Source of the DNA: Puniceicoccales bacterium
GTDB lineage: Bacteria > Verrucomicrobiota > Verrucomicrobiia > Opitutales > UBA953
Direction: 5' to 3'
NCBI GenBank assembly: GCA_031273045.1
Contig: JAISSQ010000058.1
Span: 1-36,096, forward strand
Length of the DNA stretch: 36,096 nt
Part shown: positions 19,143-27,583 of the stretch, piece after piece
Position numbering within the stretch: the stretch's first letter is position 1
How the letters are laid out: every line of letters starts with the position of its first letter
The notes under the pieces: model-generated
The model's database searches: none
Seen by the model: the letters and a program-made list of their open reading frames with translations, nothing else
Told to the model about the DNA's origin: nothing
Translations under genes and position numbers: made by a program

Positions 19143-19707
19143 ACCACAGGCGCGCCGAGAACGCGCGCCCCGACTTCTTCGACACAAAGCCCTCGAACGG
19201 CGCGCCCTGCTCGCCGGCGGCGAGGATTTGCTTGAGGTCGTCCGGCGAAAGGTCGCGCCCCGCGACCTGCTTGTAGAAGCGCACCGGCCAGCCGTCCGCC
19301 TTCTTCACGCACTCGACGGTGTAGTAATCGCCGGCGTCGGTGATTTCCCCGCTGGCACCGTCGGGAAGCGTCGCGGTGACGCCGGTCGGTCCGCCGCCGG
19401 TGGTTTTGCCGGTGTCGCCGGTGCCGGTGCGCGGCGAGTCGGGGAACGTCAGCACGACCTTCGGGCGCGGTTGCGCGTTGGGGTCCCAGCGCGCCGTCGG
19501 CGCGGAGCGGAACGGCCGCCCATCGCGCGTTTTTCCGTCGGTGATGGTGATTTCGCCGCCGCTCATCAAGGTCGCCGCCTCGTCGGGCGTGAGCGTGTGT
19601 CCGCCGACGCTTTTGTATATCCGGCCGGTGAAACCGGCGGAGGTGAAGTAGTCGCCGTTGTCTATGACATCCGGCGTGCCGCCGGCGGTGTGTTCGTGAG
19701 TGCTCAT
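19078..19707 (-). CDS. stand-alone protein with two topoisomerase C-terminal repeats
   Basis: A 209-residue protein without signal peptide, made of two copies of the module found at the C-terminus of some type IA topoisomerases (topoisomerase C-terminal repeat). Copy one (about 20-90) has GRIYKSVGGHTLTPDEAATL followed by GGEITITDGKTRDGRPF. Copy two (about 125-205) has VRFYKQVAGRDLSPDDLKQI, then GAPFEGFVSKKSGRAFSARL and a final strand. Each has the aromatic-Lys, L-T/S-P-D-E/D and G-K/R-x-F positions of the family. The linker (GTGDTGKTTGGGPTG) is coded by CCGGNG repeats. There is no catalytic Tyr domain here. A role in DNA or protein binding is inferred. Convergent with the Cys-rich membrane protein. 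Confidence 0.7.
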   Translation of the reverse strand: MSTHEHTAGGTPDVIDNGDYFTSAGFTGRIYKSVGGHTLTPDEAATLMSGGEITITDGKTRDGRPFRSAPTARWDPNAQPRPKVVLTFPDSPRTGTGDTGKTTGGGPTGVTATLPDGASGEITDAGDYYTVECVKKADGWPVRFYKQVAGRDLSPDDLKQILAAGEQGAPFEGFVSKKSGRAFSARLWFNPKKEPYPGLAFLFEDRAAG

Positions 19708-19787
19708 TCGGCGCGGACGATAAAACCCGCGCGCGCCGGTGGAAGGAGAATGTGCCGCCGGTGGTGCCGTCCCGTCGCACCGGCGTT

Positions 19788-20366
19788 CTACGCGCCGCCG
19801 CGCGAGCCGAAAACCGCCGCGCCGAGGTTGAGGTCAAAGTTCGTCCACGCCCAAGTGGAGTCGGGTTTGAGCGGTCCGCCGTGCAGTTTCAGCCCTTCGC
19901 TCCACTGGCGGCCGCCGGCGGGCTGGCGGACGACAAATTGTTTCGACGCGCTGCCGCCGCTACCGGCGGCGTCCTCCACGCGCAGGGTTTCGAGCGGCGC
20001 GAACGTGCAAAGCAGTTCGGTGTGGCGGCCGGTCTTGCCGTGAATGCGCAGCAGGCGGCTGAAAATCAGCGCACCGGTGGCGGTGTCCGCCGCCTCCTCC
20101 GCGAACTGCTCGAAGACGGGCATGCGCGCCGGCGCGCCCTCCGTGTTCGGCGGCAGTCCGGCGAGCGCGAGCAGGTCGTTCTCTTCGAGCACCCACGGCG
20201 CGGTCAGGTCGTTGACGGGGAGCGTCTGCGTGAAACGGGCAATCAGCCCCGCCGGTCCCGAAAGGCGCAGCGGCACCGGCGAGCAGAGCGTGAAAACTTT
20301 TTCCGCGAGTGCCGCCGCCGGTGCCGGTGAGCCGCCGCAGGAGCAGGAATAAATCTTGAAGGCCAT
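19788..20366 (-). CDS. hypothetical protein, unknown function
   Basis: A 192-residue protein with start MAFKIYSCSCGGSPAPAAAL at 20366; an extension to 20582 would run into the divergent gene and is low-complexity. Visible traits are an N-terminal CSC motif followed by Gly/Ser/Pro/Ala repeats, and a central globular part (TLPVNDLTAPWVLEENDLLALAG and FEQFAEEAADTATGALIFSR). It ends WTNFDLNLGAAVFGSRGGA, with several aromatic residues. It has no signal peptide and no membrane helix. I do not recognise a family. It is divergent from the HzsA-like gene (75 bp apart) and 80 bp upstream of the topoisomerase-repeat gene on the same strand, with which it may form an operon. Confidence 0.55.
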   Translation of the reverse strand: MAFKIYSCSCGGSPAPAAALAEKVFTLCSPVPLRLSGPAGLIARFTQTLPVNDLTAPWVLEENDLLALAGLPPNTEGAPARMPVFEQFAEEAADTATGALIFSRLLRIHGKTGRHTELLCTFAPLETLRVEDAAGSGGSASKQFVVRQPAGGRQWSEGLKLHGGPLKPDSTWAWTNFDLNLGAAVFGSRGGA

Positions 20367-20440
20367 TGCCCTCGTTGAAGCAAGAAATGTGCCGCCGGTG
20401 GTGCCACAAATGCGGCGGGGACGTGTCTGAACGGGGCGAG

Positions 20441-23359
20441 ATGAAGAATTTCGCGACGATGATTGGCGCCGCCGCGCTCGCGCTGGCGGCAGGGATTTCC
20501 ACGCCGGCGGCGATGAATGCGGCACCGGCGGCGAAGGCAAAGGCGGCACCGGCAACGGCGAAGGCGGTTCCACCGGCGGCACCGGTGGTGCCGGAGCCGG
20601 CGGAGAAATGCGTGGCGTTCGTCGCCGAGGTGCTGGGGCGCGAACTCGCGCCGGCGGAACGCGCTTCCGATGCGGCGTTGTGGGCGGCGCTCGAAGCGGG
20701 CGACGAGTTGCTCGCGGATTGGCTGCGGCAGGATTTGAAGTCGCCGTTCGGGAAGGCGTTGTTCGCCGACGGCGAGCCGTGGGTCGCGCTGGACGCGGCG
20801 CTTCGTTCCGCGAAGGCGCGGGGAGGCAGTGCGGCGGCGTCGCCGCAGGGGGCGAAAGGCGTCACCGGCGGCGCGACCACCACCGGCAGCGTCCGTTTTT
20901 GCGCGGAGCATTTGCCGTCGCTCGCCGAATACCGCGCTGTCTGCGCGAAGCGGCGCGCCGCGCGCATTGCCGATGTCGTCCGGCAGACGCCGCGCCTCGT
21001 CTATGCGCGGCACTTCGTGATGGGCGGTTCGCATTACGCTTACACGGAGGCGGTGACGGACGCGCAGTCCGAGCGCTACATCCGCGTCGGCGCGCGGCTG
21101 TGTCTCGCCGAGTTCGACGCCGCCGGTGGTCTCTGGCGCGAGACGGTGCTGCTCGACTCGCCGGAGGGAGTCATTCGCGACGTGGATGTTGATTTCGACG
21201 CGCGGCGCATTCTCTTCTCGTGGCGGAAGAGCAATCGCGGCGACGACTACCATCTCTACGAAATGCCCGTCTCCGCCGACGGTGTGCCGCAGCCCGCCGC
21301 GCTCCGCCAACTCACGTCCGAGCCGCGTGTCGCCGACTACGAGGGTTGCTACCTGCCCGACGGCTCAATCCTGTTCAACTCCACGCGCTGCCAGCAAATC
21401 GTGGACTGCTGGTGGACGGAGGTCTCGAACCTCTACCGGTGCGACGCCGACGGCGGCAACATCCTGCGCGTCTCTTTCGACCAAGTGCACGACAACTACC
21501 CGACCGTCTCGTGGGACAACCGCGTGCTCTACACGCGCTGGGAATACAACGACCGCTCCCAGATGTATCCGCAGCCGCTTTTCTCAATGGCGCCAGACGG
21601 CACGAACCAGACCGCCGTCTATGGCGAGAACTCGTGGTTCCCGACGACCATCGCGCACGCCCGCGCCGTGCCGAACTCGTCCGCGATTTTCGCCGTCGCC
21701 ACCGGTCACCACAGCGCGCAGCCCGGCGAACTCATCCTCATTGAGCCGAAGCGCGGGCGGCAGGAGACGAGCGGCGTCACGCGCGTCGCGCCGGTGCGTC
21801 CGCACGTCAAGCCCGACCCCATCATCATCGACCAATACGGACAGGGCGCGGAGTTGTTCGCCTACCCGTGGCCGCTCGACGAGCGGCAGTTGCTCGTCTC
21901 CCACAACCCGACGGGCTGGCGCGGCATCAAGAGTCAGGGGAACCCGGGCACCGGCGCCCACGCGCCGTTCGGCATCTATTGGTTCAACGTTGCCGGCGAG
22001 CGCGAATTGCTCGTGTCGCGCACCGGCGGCGTCGGCATCGGATGCGGACGCCCCGTTCCGCTCGCGCCGCGCCGGCGCCCGCCCGCCCGCCCGTCGTTCG
22101 TGGACTACGCGAAAGACCACGGCACGTTCAACATCGTGGACGTCTATCAGGGCGCGGCGATGCGCGGTGTCGAGCGCGGCACGGTGAAAACGTTGCGCGT
22201 CATCGGGCTGGATTTCCGCGTCGCCGGCATCGGCAGTAACCGCAACGGCGGCCGCGGCGGTCACGCGATGGTCTGCACACCCGTCGCCTGCAACAACGGC
22301 GCGTGGGACGTCAAAATCCCGCTCGGCGATGTGCCCGTGCACCCCGACGGCAGCGTGTTCTTCAAGGCACCGGCGCGCCGTCCGTTCTACTTTCAACTGC
22401 TCGATGAGCGCGGCCGCGTTGTCCAGACAATGCGCAGTTGGACAGTGCTCCAGCCCGGCGAGGACGCCTCGTGCGTCGGCTGCCACGAGAGCAAGGACAG
22501 TGCGCCGCCGCCGAGCGTCCGCCCGCCCAAGGCGATGCAAAGCGCACCGGCGACGCTTGCGAATTTTTGGCGCGCCGTCGGCCGCCCCGAAGTCGCTGCC
22601 GGCGCCGCCGCCGACCCCCGCACCACCAAGCGCGGCATCAGTTTCCCGCAGGACATCCAACCGATTTTGGACAAGCACTGCGTGGGCTGCCACGGGGGTG
22701 GTGTGGGGAGCGGGGAGCAGGGAGCGGGGAGTGGGGAGATAGTGCGAGGGAAAGAAGGGCAAAGGGATAAGGGCAAAGGGCAAAGGGTAGTCACCGGTGA
22801 CGTTGGCGAAGCGCAGCGGAGCCAGTCAGCGGCGGCACCGGCGGCACCGGTGGCGTCTTCGCCCGCACGCGGCGCAGCCACCGGATTATCGCCCCGCTCC
22901 ACAGACAATCCCGCCCCAGACCTCCGCGCTGTGCCGGCGCCCGACGGCGGCTCCAAGCGCGTCTGGCTGCGCTCTTACCTGAACCTCGTCCACAACGGAA
23001 ACGCCGGTCATCCGGTTCTGAATTGGATAAGTGCCGCCAGCGAGCCGACCATTCTTGCGCCGCGCAATGCCGGTGCCGCCCGCAGCAAACTCTTTGCCCT
23101 GCTCGACGCCAACCACGGTAAGACCCGCATCACCCGCGAGGAAATCGCCCTCCTCGCCGCATGGGTGGATATGGGCGTCCCCTTCTGCGGCGACTACACC
23201 GAAGCCGCCGCTTGGTCCGAGCGCGACCGCGCCAAGCACGACCATTACCAGCGCAAGCGCACTGCCGCCGACGCCGCCGACGCCGCCACTCTCGCCCGTC
23301 TCCGCGCCGCCTCATGGAGCGCCGGCTATCAAGACGGCCCGCCGGTGGTGCGGCGGTAG
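20441..23359 (+). CDS. HzsA-like secreted di-heme cytochrome c protein
   Basis: A 972-residue exported protein. The start MKNFATMIGAAALALAAGIS opens a signal peptide and follows CGGGGCG. The central part (about 180-560) is a beta-propeller-like region with WRKSNRGDDYHLYEMPV, DYEGCYLPDGSILFNSTRCQ and DNRVLYTRWEYNDRSQMYP, matching the hydrazine-synthase-alpha-related family common in Planctomycetes and Verrucomicrobia. Two heme c motifs are present, CVGCH at Cys678 and CVGCH at Cys747, the second in the IQPILDKHCVGCHGG context. Immediately after it lies the composite repeat (residues about 758-820), then the C-terminal domain. hzsB/C are not here, so hydrazine synthesis is not implied; periplasmic electron transfer or redox sensing is more likely. 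The last residues (WSAGYQDGPPVVRR) lie inside a repeat element. Confidence 0.8.
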   Translation: MKNFATMIGAAALALAAGISTPAAMNAAPAAKAKAAPATAKAVPPAAPVVPEPAEKCVAFVAEVLGRELAPAERASDAALWAALEAGDELLADWLRQDLKSPFGKALFADGEPWVALDAALRSAKARGGSAAASPQGAKGVTGGATTTGSVRFCAEHLPSLAEYRAVCAKRRAARIADVVRQTPRLVYARHFVMGGSHYAYTEAVTDAQSERYIRVGARLCLAEFDAAGGLWRETVLLDSPEGVIRDVDVDFDARRILFSWRKSNRGDDYHLYEMPVSADGVPQPAALRQLTSEPRVADYEGCYLPDGSILFNSTRCQQIVDCWWTEVSNLYRCDADGGNILRVSFDQVHDNYPTVSWDNRVLYTRWEYNDRSQMYPQPLFSMAPDGTNQTAVYGENSWFPTTIAHARAVPNSSAIFAVATGHHSAQPGELILIEPKRGRQETSGVTRVAPVRPHVKPDPIIIDQYGQGAELFAYPWPLDERQLLVSHNPTGWRGIKSQGNPGTGAHAPFGIYWFNVAGERELLVSRTGGVGIGCGRPVPLAPRRRPPARPSFVDYAKDHGTFNIVDVYQGAAMRGVERGTVKTLRVIGLDFRVAGIGSNRNGGRGGHAMVCTPVACNNGAWDVKIPLGDVPVHPDGSVFFKAPARRPFYFQLLDERGRVVQTMRSWTVLQPGEDASCVGCHESKDSAPPPSVRPPKAMQSAPATLANFWRAVGRPEVAAGAAADPRTTKRGISFPQDIQPILDKHCVGCHGGGVGSGEQGAGSGEIVRGKEGQRDKGKGQRVVTGDVGEAQRSQSAAAPAAPVASSPARGAATGLSPRSTDNPAPDLRAVPAPDGGSKRVWLRSYLNLVHNGNAGHPVLNWISAASEPTILAPRNAGAARSKLFALLDANHGKTRITREEIALLAAWVDMGVPFCGDYTEAAAWSERDRAKHDHYQRKRTAADAADAATLARLRAASWSAGYQDGPPVVRR
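22712..22900 (+). repeat. composite intragenic repeat inside the HzsA-like gene (copy B)
   Basis: Left arm GGGGAGCAGGGAGCGGGG at 22712-22729, 34-bp GGCAAAGGG-rich core at 22754-22787, and a right-arm region at 22883-22900 correspond in order, orientation and reading frame to copy A in argS. The middle part is about 70 bp longer than in argS, containing CCGGCGGCACCGGTGG units. It encodes EGQRDKGKGQ directly after the second heme motif. Confidence 0.85.
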
Positions 23360-23432
23360 CCGCCATTCTTTTTTAGAGAAGCAAGGCGGCTGCGCCGCAT
23401 CTCCCCCAAGCCGACTTGAAAGTCGGCGCTCC
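23316..23432. mobile_element. MITE-like element, copy 1
   Basis: A roughly 117-bp palindromic element. The left end lies in the last codons of the HzsA-like gene and resembles a GGAGCGCCGACTTTCAAG terminus with a few changes; the right end is the conserved AGCCGACTTGAAAGTCGGC followed by GCTCC. The centre is a hairpin: stem 23349-23364 with 23385-23399, with a 20-base loop holding TTTTTTAGAGA. The loop is 18 of 20 identical to the reverse complement of that in copy 2. It may also act as a terminator between the two convergent genes. Confidence 0.8.
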
Positions 23433-23454
23433 CAGTGCGGCGCTCCCAGTGCGG
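23427..23454. repeat. 14-bp direct tandem duplication
   Basis: CGCTCCCAGTGCGG occurs twice in a row, at 23427-23440 and 23441-23454, starting inside the right end of the MITE-like element. It looks like a duplication made by slippage or by the element's insertion. Confidence 0.85.
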
Positions 23455-23490
23455 CGTGTCCGGTGGCGGGGAGCGCGGTGGCGGGAGCGG

Positions 23491-24747
23491 TCATTCCGTT
23501 TTTTCGGCGAGGACGCGGAAGCGGCGGTGTTTTTGCGGGAGGCGGACGGTTACGGTGGTGCCGTGTCCGGGGGTGCTCTCGACGGCGATGTCGCCGCCGT
23601 GGGCGTGCAGGATTCGCGAGACGACGAACATGCCCAGTCCGTGTCCGCCGCTCTTGGTCGTGAAGAACGGGTCGAAAATGCGGCTCACCGCTTCGCGTTC
23701 AATTCCCGCGCCGCAGTCGCGCACGCTGACGGTGACGAACTCGTCGTCGGACTCGGCGGCGATGTCAATGACGCCGCCCTTGTCCATCGCCTCCATCGCG
23801 TTTTTGAGCAGGTTGAAGAAGACCTGTTTGAGTTGGTCGTGGTCGCCGCTGACCACCGGCAGGTCGTGGCGGACGTTCACGGCGACGCGCACGCCGAGGT
23901 CCTCGCACTGTTTTTTGAGGAGCGCGAGCACTTCGGCGATGACGTCGAGGAGGCGGATTTCGGCGCTTGCCGGCGAGACGGGGCGGATGGCACCGAGGAA
24001 GTTGTGGATGAGCGCGTCGAGCCGCTCGACTTCCTCGGAGCACACGCGCGCGGAGTCCGCGATGCGTTCGCCCTGCGGGGACGGGTCGAGTTTGGCGAGT
24101 TGCCGGCGGATGACTTGCAGGTGGAGGTTGATGGAGTTGAGCGGGTTGCCGAGTTCGTGGGCGAGACCGGCGGCGAGCGGCGAGAGGGCGGCGGCGCGCT
24201 CGCTCTCGACGAGTTCCTCGGTGCGCCGGCGCTCGGCGGTGACGTCGCGCAGGATGACGACGAAGCGCGGTCCGCGTCCGGCACTCTGCGTGTGCAGCCG
24301 GCTCATGTGGAGGCGCACGAAGCGGCGTTCGGGATAGGTGACTTCGATTTCCTGCGTGAGCGCGGGCGCGACGGTCTCCACCGGCGGGGGTGCCGATTTC
24401 GCCGACGCCGGCGCGCCGTTCGCGTTCACGACGGGTCCGGTGCCGGTGTCCGCTCCGAAGAGCGCGCCGACGGAGCGCGCGAGGCACGGCACGAGGCGCC
24501 ACAGGACGACTTTGCCCCAGTCCTCGGCGCGCAACCCGATGATGACGGCAGCGGCGTCGTTCGCGTATTCGACAACGCCGGTGGCGTCCATGAGCAGGAC
24601 GCCTTCCTGAATGGTGTTGAAGACGGTTTCGAGCAGGTCGCGCTCGCCGGCGAGGCGTTGCGCGAGAATGGCGAGCGAGGCGGAGTCCAAGTTGTCGGCG
24701 CGTCCGAGCAGACGGTCGAGCGGACTTTGGCGTTTGAGCGGAGGCAT
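23491..24747 (-). CDS. soluble PAS-domain sensor histidine kinase
   Basis: A 418-residue kinase without membrane helices. Residues about 36-172 form a PAS domain (FNTIQEGVLLMDATGVVEYA) with a Pro/Gly/Ala-rich, repeat-coded insertion at 99-130. The phosphoacceptor is His197 in LAAGLAHELGNPLNSI, a NtrB-type HisKA. The ATP-binding domain has the N box FNLLKNAMEAM (311-321), G1 DCGAGIE (344-350), F box FDPFFTTKSGG and G2 GHGLGM, plus GHGTTVTVRLP at the end. All catalytic residues are present. No response regulator is adjacent. It lies 36 bp downstream of the GH51 gene on the same strand, so it is probably co-transcribed. Confidence 0.9.
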   Translation of the reverse strand: MPPLKRQSPLDRLLGRADNLDSASLAILAQRLAGERDLLETVFNTIQEGVLLMDATGVVEYANDAAAVIIGLRAEDWGKVVLWRLVPCLARSVGALFGADTGTGPVVNANGAPASAKSAPPPVETVAPALTQEIEVTYPERRFVRLHMSRLHTQSAGRGPRFVVILRDVTAERRRTEELVESERAAALSPLAAGLAHELGNPLNSINLHLQVIRRQLAKLDPSPQGERIADSARVCSEEVERLDALIHNFLGAIRPVSPASAEIRLLDVIAEVLALLKKQCEDLGVRVAVNVRHDLPVVSGDHDQLKQVFFNLLKNAMEAMDKGGVIDIAAESDDEFVTVSVRDCGAGIEREAVSRIFDPFFTTKSGGHGLGMFVVSRILHAHGGDIAVESTPGHGTTVTVRLPQKHRRFRVLAEKTE

Positions 24748-24783
24748 GGGAGGAGCGGTGGGAGCGGGGAGCGTGCCGCGCGC

Positions 24784-26889
24784 TCACTTGACGGTCATCT
24801 GCACGACGCTGCGCGGCGGGATGCTCACCGGTAGCGGGCTGCCGGCAGCGGCGGTGGTGCCGGTGCCGGTGGGGATTTCGGAGCGTTTCTCGCGGAAGCG
24901 CGCGCCGGGGGTGATGGTCAGGTTCGAGCCGTCCAGAAGGGTGTAGGTGCCGCTGCCGGTGGCACCGGTGCCAAATCCGCTCACCGACACGCTCACCGCC
25001 GTGTCGTAGTTTTTGTTAACGAGTGTCAGAACGCGCTCGCCGGTGGTCGGGTTGATGCTCGCGGTGGCGCGGAGGTCGGGGTGCCTTTTCGCGCCGGCGG
25101 CATTACCGGCGGCGTTGCCGCCAATTGTCACCGGCAGCACCTTGTTGCCGGTGTGCTTTTTGAAGAGGGAGAAGACCTGTCCGGTCGCGGTCAGGTAACT
25201 TGTCAGGAGCGGTTGGACGATGATTGCGCCTTCGTTGATTGGTTCGAAGAACATGAACGCGCCCAGCCCCAATTCGTCGGCGCCAGCGATGGCGTTGCCG
25301 AGCATCAGCGCCGCCATGACGCCTTCGATGATGCTCGGTTCGTGGTGGAGCGCGTGGACGGTGTTCCACTCGTCAAACGAGAGCGAGACGTGCTTGAACG
25401 CGGCGTCCTTGCTCATCGCGGCGCGGACGCCCCGCAGGTTGTTGAAGACGCCGTCGGCGTGGCGCGCGACGTCCTCGTAGGCGCGGCGCAACGCGCGTTC
25501 GCGGATGAAGTCGAGGTTTCCGTTCGAGTGGAAACTGCCTTGGTAGGAGTGGAACGAGGCGAACGCGAGTTCCTTGGCGAGCGGCGCCATCGCGCGGCGC
25601 CAGCCGGCGTTCCCGATGAAGCCGGAGCAGCACAGTTGGAGGTCGGGGGTGACGCGCCGCATCGCGCCGGCGGTCTGCAACGCCTTCTTCGCGTATTCGG
25701 CGGGCGAGTTAAGTCCTTCCATGTGCCCGTAGCCGAGTTCGTTGCCGAGCGACCAATACTTCACGTTGTAGGGTTCCTTGTGACCGCGCTCGATGCGCTT
25801 GCGCCCCCACTCGGTCGTCGCGTCGCCGTTGCAATACTCGACCCACTGCGCGGACTCGTGCGACGGCTCCCACGAGAGGTTGAGCGTGAGCGACGGCTCG
25901 GCACCGACTTCGCGGCACAGCGCGATGAACTCGTCAATGCCGATTTCGTGAAAGTCGAAACCGTCGGAATGCGTCTGCGTCTCGACGGGCATGTAAGAGT
26001 AGAGCGGCGCGCGCTGGTCCACCGGCAGCAGCCCGTCCTTCCAATAATACTCGCCGGCGAAGTTGCCGCCGGGCCAGCGCAGTTGACGCGCGCCGATGTC
26101 TTTGAGCCGTTCGACGACGTCGCGGCGCATCCCGTGAAAATTGTCCGCCGGCAGCAGCGACACCGCGCCGATTCGCAACTCCGCCCGCGCGTCAATGGAG
26201 AGTTGGAGCGTGGCGTTGAGTTCGTCCGCCGCCGGCGTGAACGCGAACTCGTATGCGGCGTATTTCTCGCCGTTGATGGCGAACGTCCGCTCGGCGAGCA
26301 CCGCGCCGGCGCGGTCAACAAAGCGCGCCAGCAGCGGCACCGGCACCGGTGACGGTGTGTTCGCGATGACTTTGAAAACGTATTTCGCGCCGCCCTTCAG
26401 CGGCAGGTTGTCCTGCTGGATGCCGCCGCGCTCGCCGGCGATTGGGTTTTGGAGCGAGACGGCGTTGATTTCCGCGCCGCGATTTCCGCGCACACGGCAA
26501 TTGTGCTTCGTGTAGGCGAGCGTCGGCGTGATGTTGATGAACGCGCGCGGCGTGCCGTAACGCTTCCACTGCACCGGTCCGCCGAAGTAGCCCGTCGGCT
26601 TGCCGGCGAACTTGCGATTGCGCAGCACCTGCGCCGACAAGCCCTGATAAACGCACGAGCGCGTGTGCTCGATGTTGTGCCCGAACAACAGCGGCGAAAC
26701 CGTGCCCGTGCCCGCCGGTGCTCCCGCCGGCACCTCGCCAACGACGATTTTAACGGCGTCCGCCGGCGACGCCGGCGCGGACGGTGCCACTGCCGGCGAC
26801 GCTGCCGGTGCGGCATTTTGCGCGGCGGCACCGGTGACGCCGGCGGCGAGCGCGAGAAGGGAGAAAGCGAGGGAAGCGTGAAGGTTCAT
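24784..26889 (-). CDS. secreted alpha-L-arabinofuranosidase (GH51)
   Basis: A 701-residue exported glycosidase that removes terminal arabinofuranose from arabinan, arabinoxylan or pectin side chains. The start at 26889 (MNLHASLAFSLLALAAGVTG) gives a signal peptide cleaved near AAA-Q; the open frame continues to 26991 but without a signal. The N-terminal beta domain (SPLLFGHNIEHTRSCVYQGL) is followed by the TIM barrel with ARQLRWPGGNFAGEYYWKDG. The acid/base Glu384 lies in YWSLGNELGYG and the nucleophile Glu507 in SFDEWNTV. The C-terminal beta-sandwich holds two repeat-coded Gly/Thr/Ala segments (GTGATGSGT, TGTGTTAAAGS). It is followed by the PAS kinase gene after 36 bp and divergent from the P-loop kinase gene. 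Confidence 0.9.
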   Translation of the reverse strand: MNLHASLAFSLLALAAGVTGAAAQNAAPAASPAVAPSAPASPADAVKIVVGEVPAGAPAGTGTVSPLLFGHNIEHTRSCVYQGLSAQVLRNRKFAGKPTGYFGGPVQWKRYGTPRAFINITPTLAYTKHNCRVRGNRGAEINAVSLQNPIAGERGGIQQDNLPLKGGAKYVFKVIANTPSPVPVPLLARFVDRAGAVLAERTFAINGEKYAAYEFAFTPAADELNATLQLSIDARAELRIGAVSLLPADNFHGMRRDVVERLKDIGARQLRWPGGNFAGEYYWKDGLLPVDQRAPLYSYMPVETQTHSDGFDFHEIGIDEFIALCREVGAEPSLTLNLSWEPSHESAQWVEYCNGDATTEWGRKRIERGHKEPYNVKYWSLGNELGYGHMEGLNSPAEYAKKALQTAGAMRRVTPDLQLCCSGFIGNAGWRRAMAPLAKELAFASFHSYQGSFHSNGNLDFIRERALRRAYEDVARHADGVFNNLRGVRAAMSKDAAFKHVSLSFDEWNTVHALHHEPSIIEGVMAALMLGNAIAGADELGLGAFMFFEPINEGAIIVQPLLTSYLTATGQVFSLFKKHTGNKVLPVTIGGNAAGNAAGAKRHPDLRATASINPTTGERVLTLVNKNYDTAVSVSVSGFGTGATGSGTYTLLDGSNLTITPGARFREKRSEIPTGTGTTAAAGSPLPVSIPPRSVVQMTVK

Positions 26890-26937
26890 GCGAGGGGAAA
26901 CGAGGTTTACACGACGTTGTGCGCACGGGCAGACACA

Positions 26938-27005
26938 CACCACCGGCAGCGGTTCCGGCGGCACCGGCGGTGGCGGCGCGGGCAACGGCACCGGCGGTGG
27001 CGGGC
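26938..27005. repeat. CCGGCGGCACCGGCGG repeat cluster in a divergent gap
   Basis: The 203-bp region between the divergently read GH51 and P-loop kinase genes holds five CACCGGCnG-type units. It should contain promoters in both directions. No clear -35/-10 pair is visible. Confidence 0.55.
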
Positions 27006-27092
27006 TTGCGGAGCGTTTTTCCGCTCGCTGCCGGTGGACGATTGCGGCAGAAGGGCGGCGGCAACGAAACGGTCAACAAGCGCACTTTTCCC

Positions 27093-27527
27093 ATGCAACT
27101 CCTCATCTTTATCGGCATGCCGGCGGCGGGAAAATCGTCGTTCTGGCGCGAACGTTTCTCGGACACGCACTTGCGCATCAACCTCGACATGCTCAAAACG
27201 CGCCACCGCGAAAAACTGCTTTTTGAGGCGTGCCTCGCCTCGAAAACGCCCCTCGCCATAGACAACACAAACCTCACCCGCGCCGAGCGCGCCCGCTACA
27301 TCGCGCCCGCCCGCGCCGCGAAATTCGCCGTCCACGGCTATTTCTTTGAGAGTTCCTACGAGGACGCCCGCCGGCGAAACGAAAACCGCCCGTTCGCGCA
27401 GCGCGTCCCCGAAGTCGCCCTGAAAAACGCGCTCGCCCACCTCGAACCCCCCGATGTCTCCGAAGGTTTCGACACGCTCACGCGCGTCCGCCTCACCGCC
27501 GCCGGCACCTTCGAGACCGAAGCGTGA
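27093..27527 (+). CDS. P-loop kinase, polynucleotide-kinase-like (AAA_33-type)
   Basis: A 144-residue protein consisting of one P-loop domain. The start MQLLIFIGMPAAGKSSFWRE at 27093 puts the Walker A motif GMPAAGKS at residues 8-15; the longer frame to 26919 is repeat sequence. INLDMLKTRHR supplies the substrate-binding Asp, IDNTNLTRAERARYI (about 57-71) is the characteristic Walker-B-region/DNTN motif of T4 Pnk-like kinases, and RRRNENRPF an Arg-rich lid. The small size suggests a kinase for nucleic acid ends or a small molecule; no phosphatase domain is fused. The sequence before the ATG is pyrimidine-rich without a Shine-Dalgarno motif. Confidence 0.8.
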   Translation: MQLLIFIGMPAAGKSSFWRERFSDTHLRINLDMLKTRHREKLLFEACLASKTPLAIDNTNLTRAERARYIAPARAAKFAVHGYFFESSYEDARRRNENRPFAQRVPEVALKNALAHLEPPDVSEGFDTLTRVRLTAAGTFETEA

Positions 27528-27583
27528 GGTTCGGCAGAACCAAAACCCTCTGCGAATAAAACACTTGCGACGCTCGGAAAGTT

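Noticed and set aside
20441-23359. Annotation as true hydrazine synthase and inference of anammox metabolism
   Set aside because: No HzsB/HzsC, hydrazine dehydrogenase or related genes are present, and this broad family occurs in many non-anammox bacteria.
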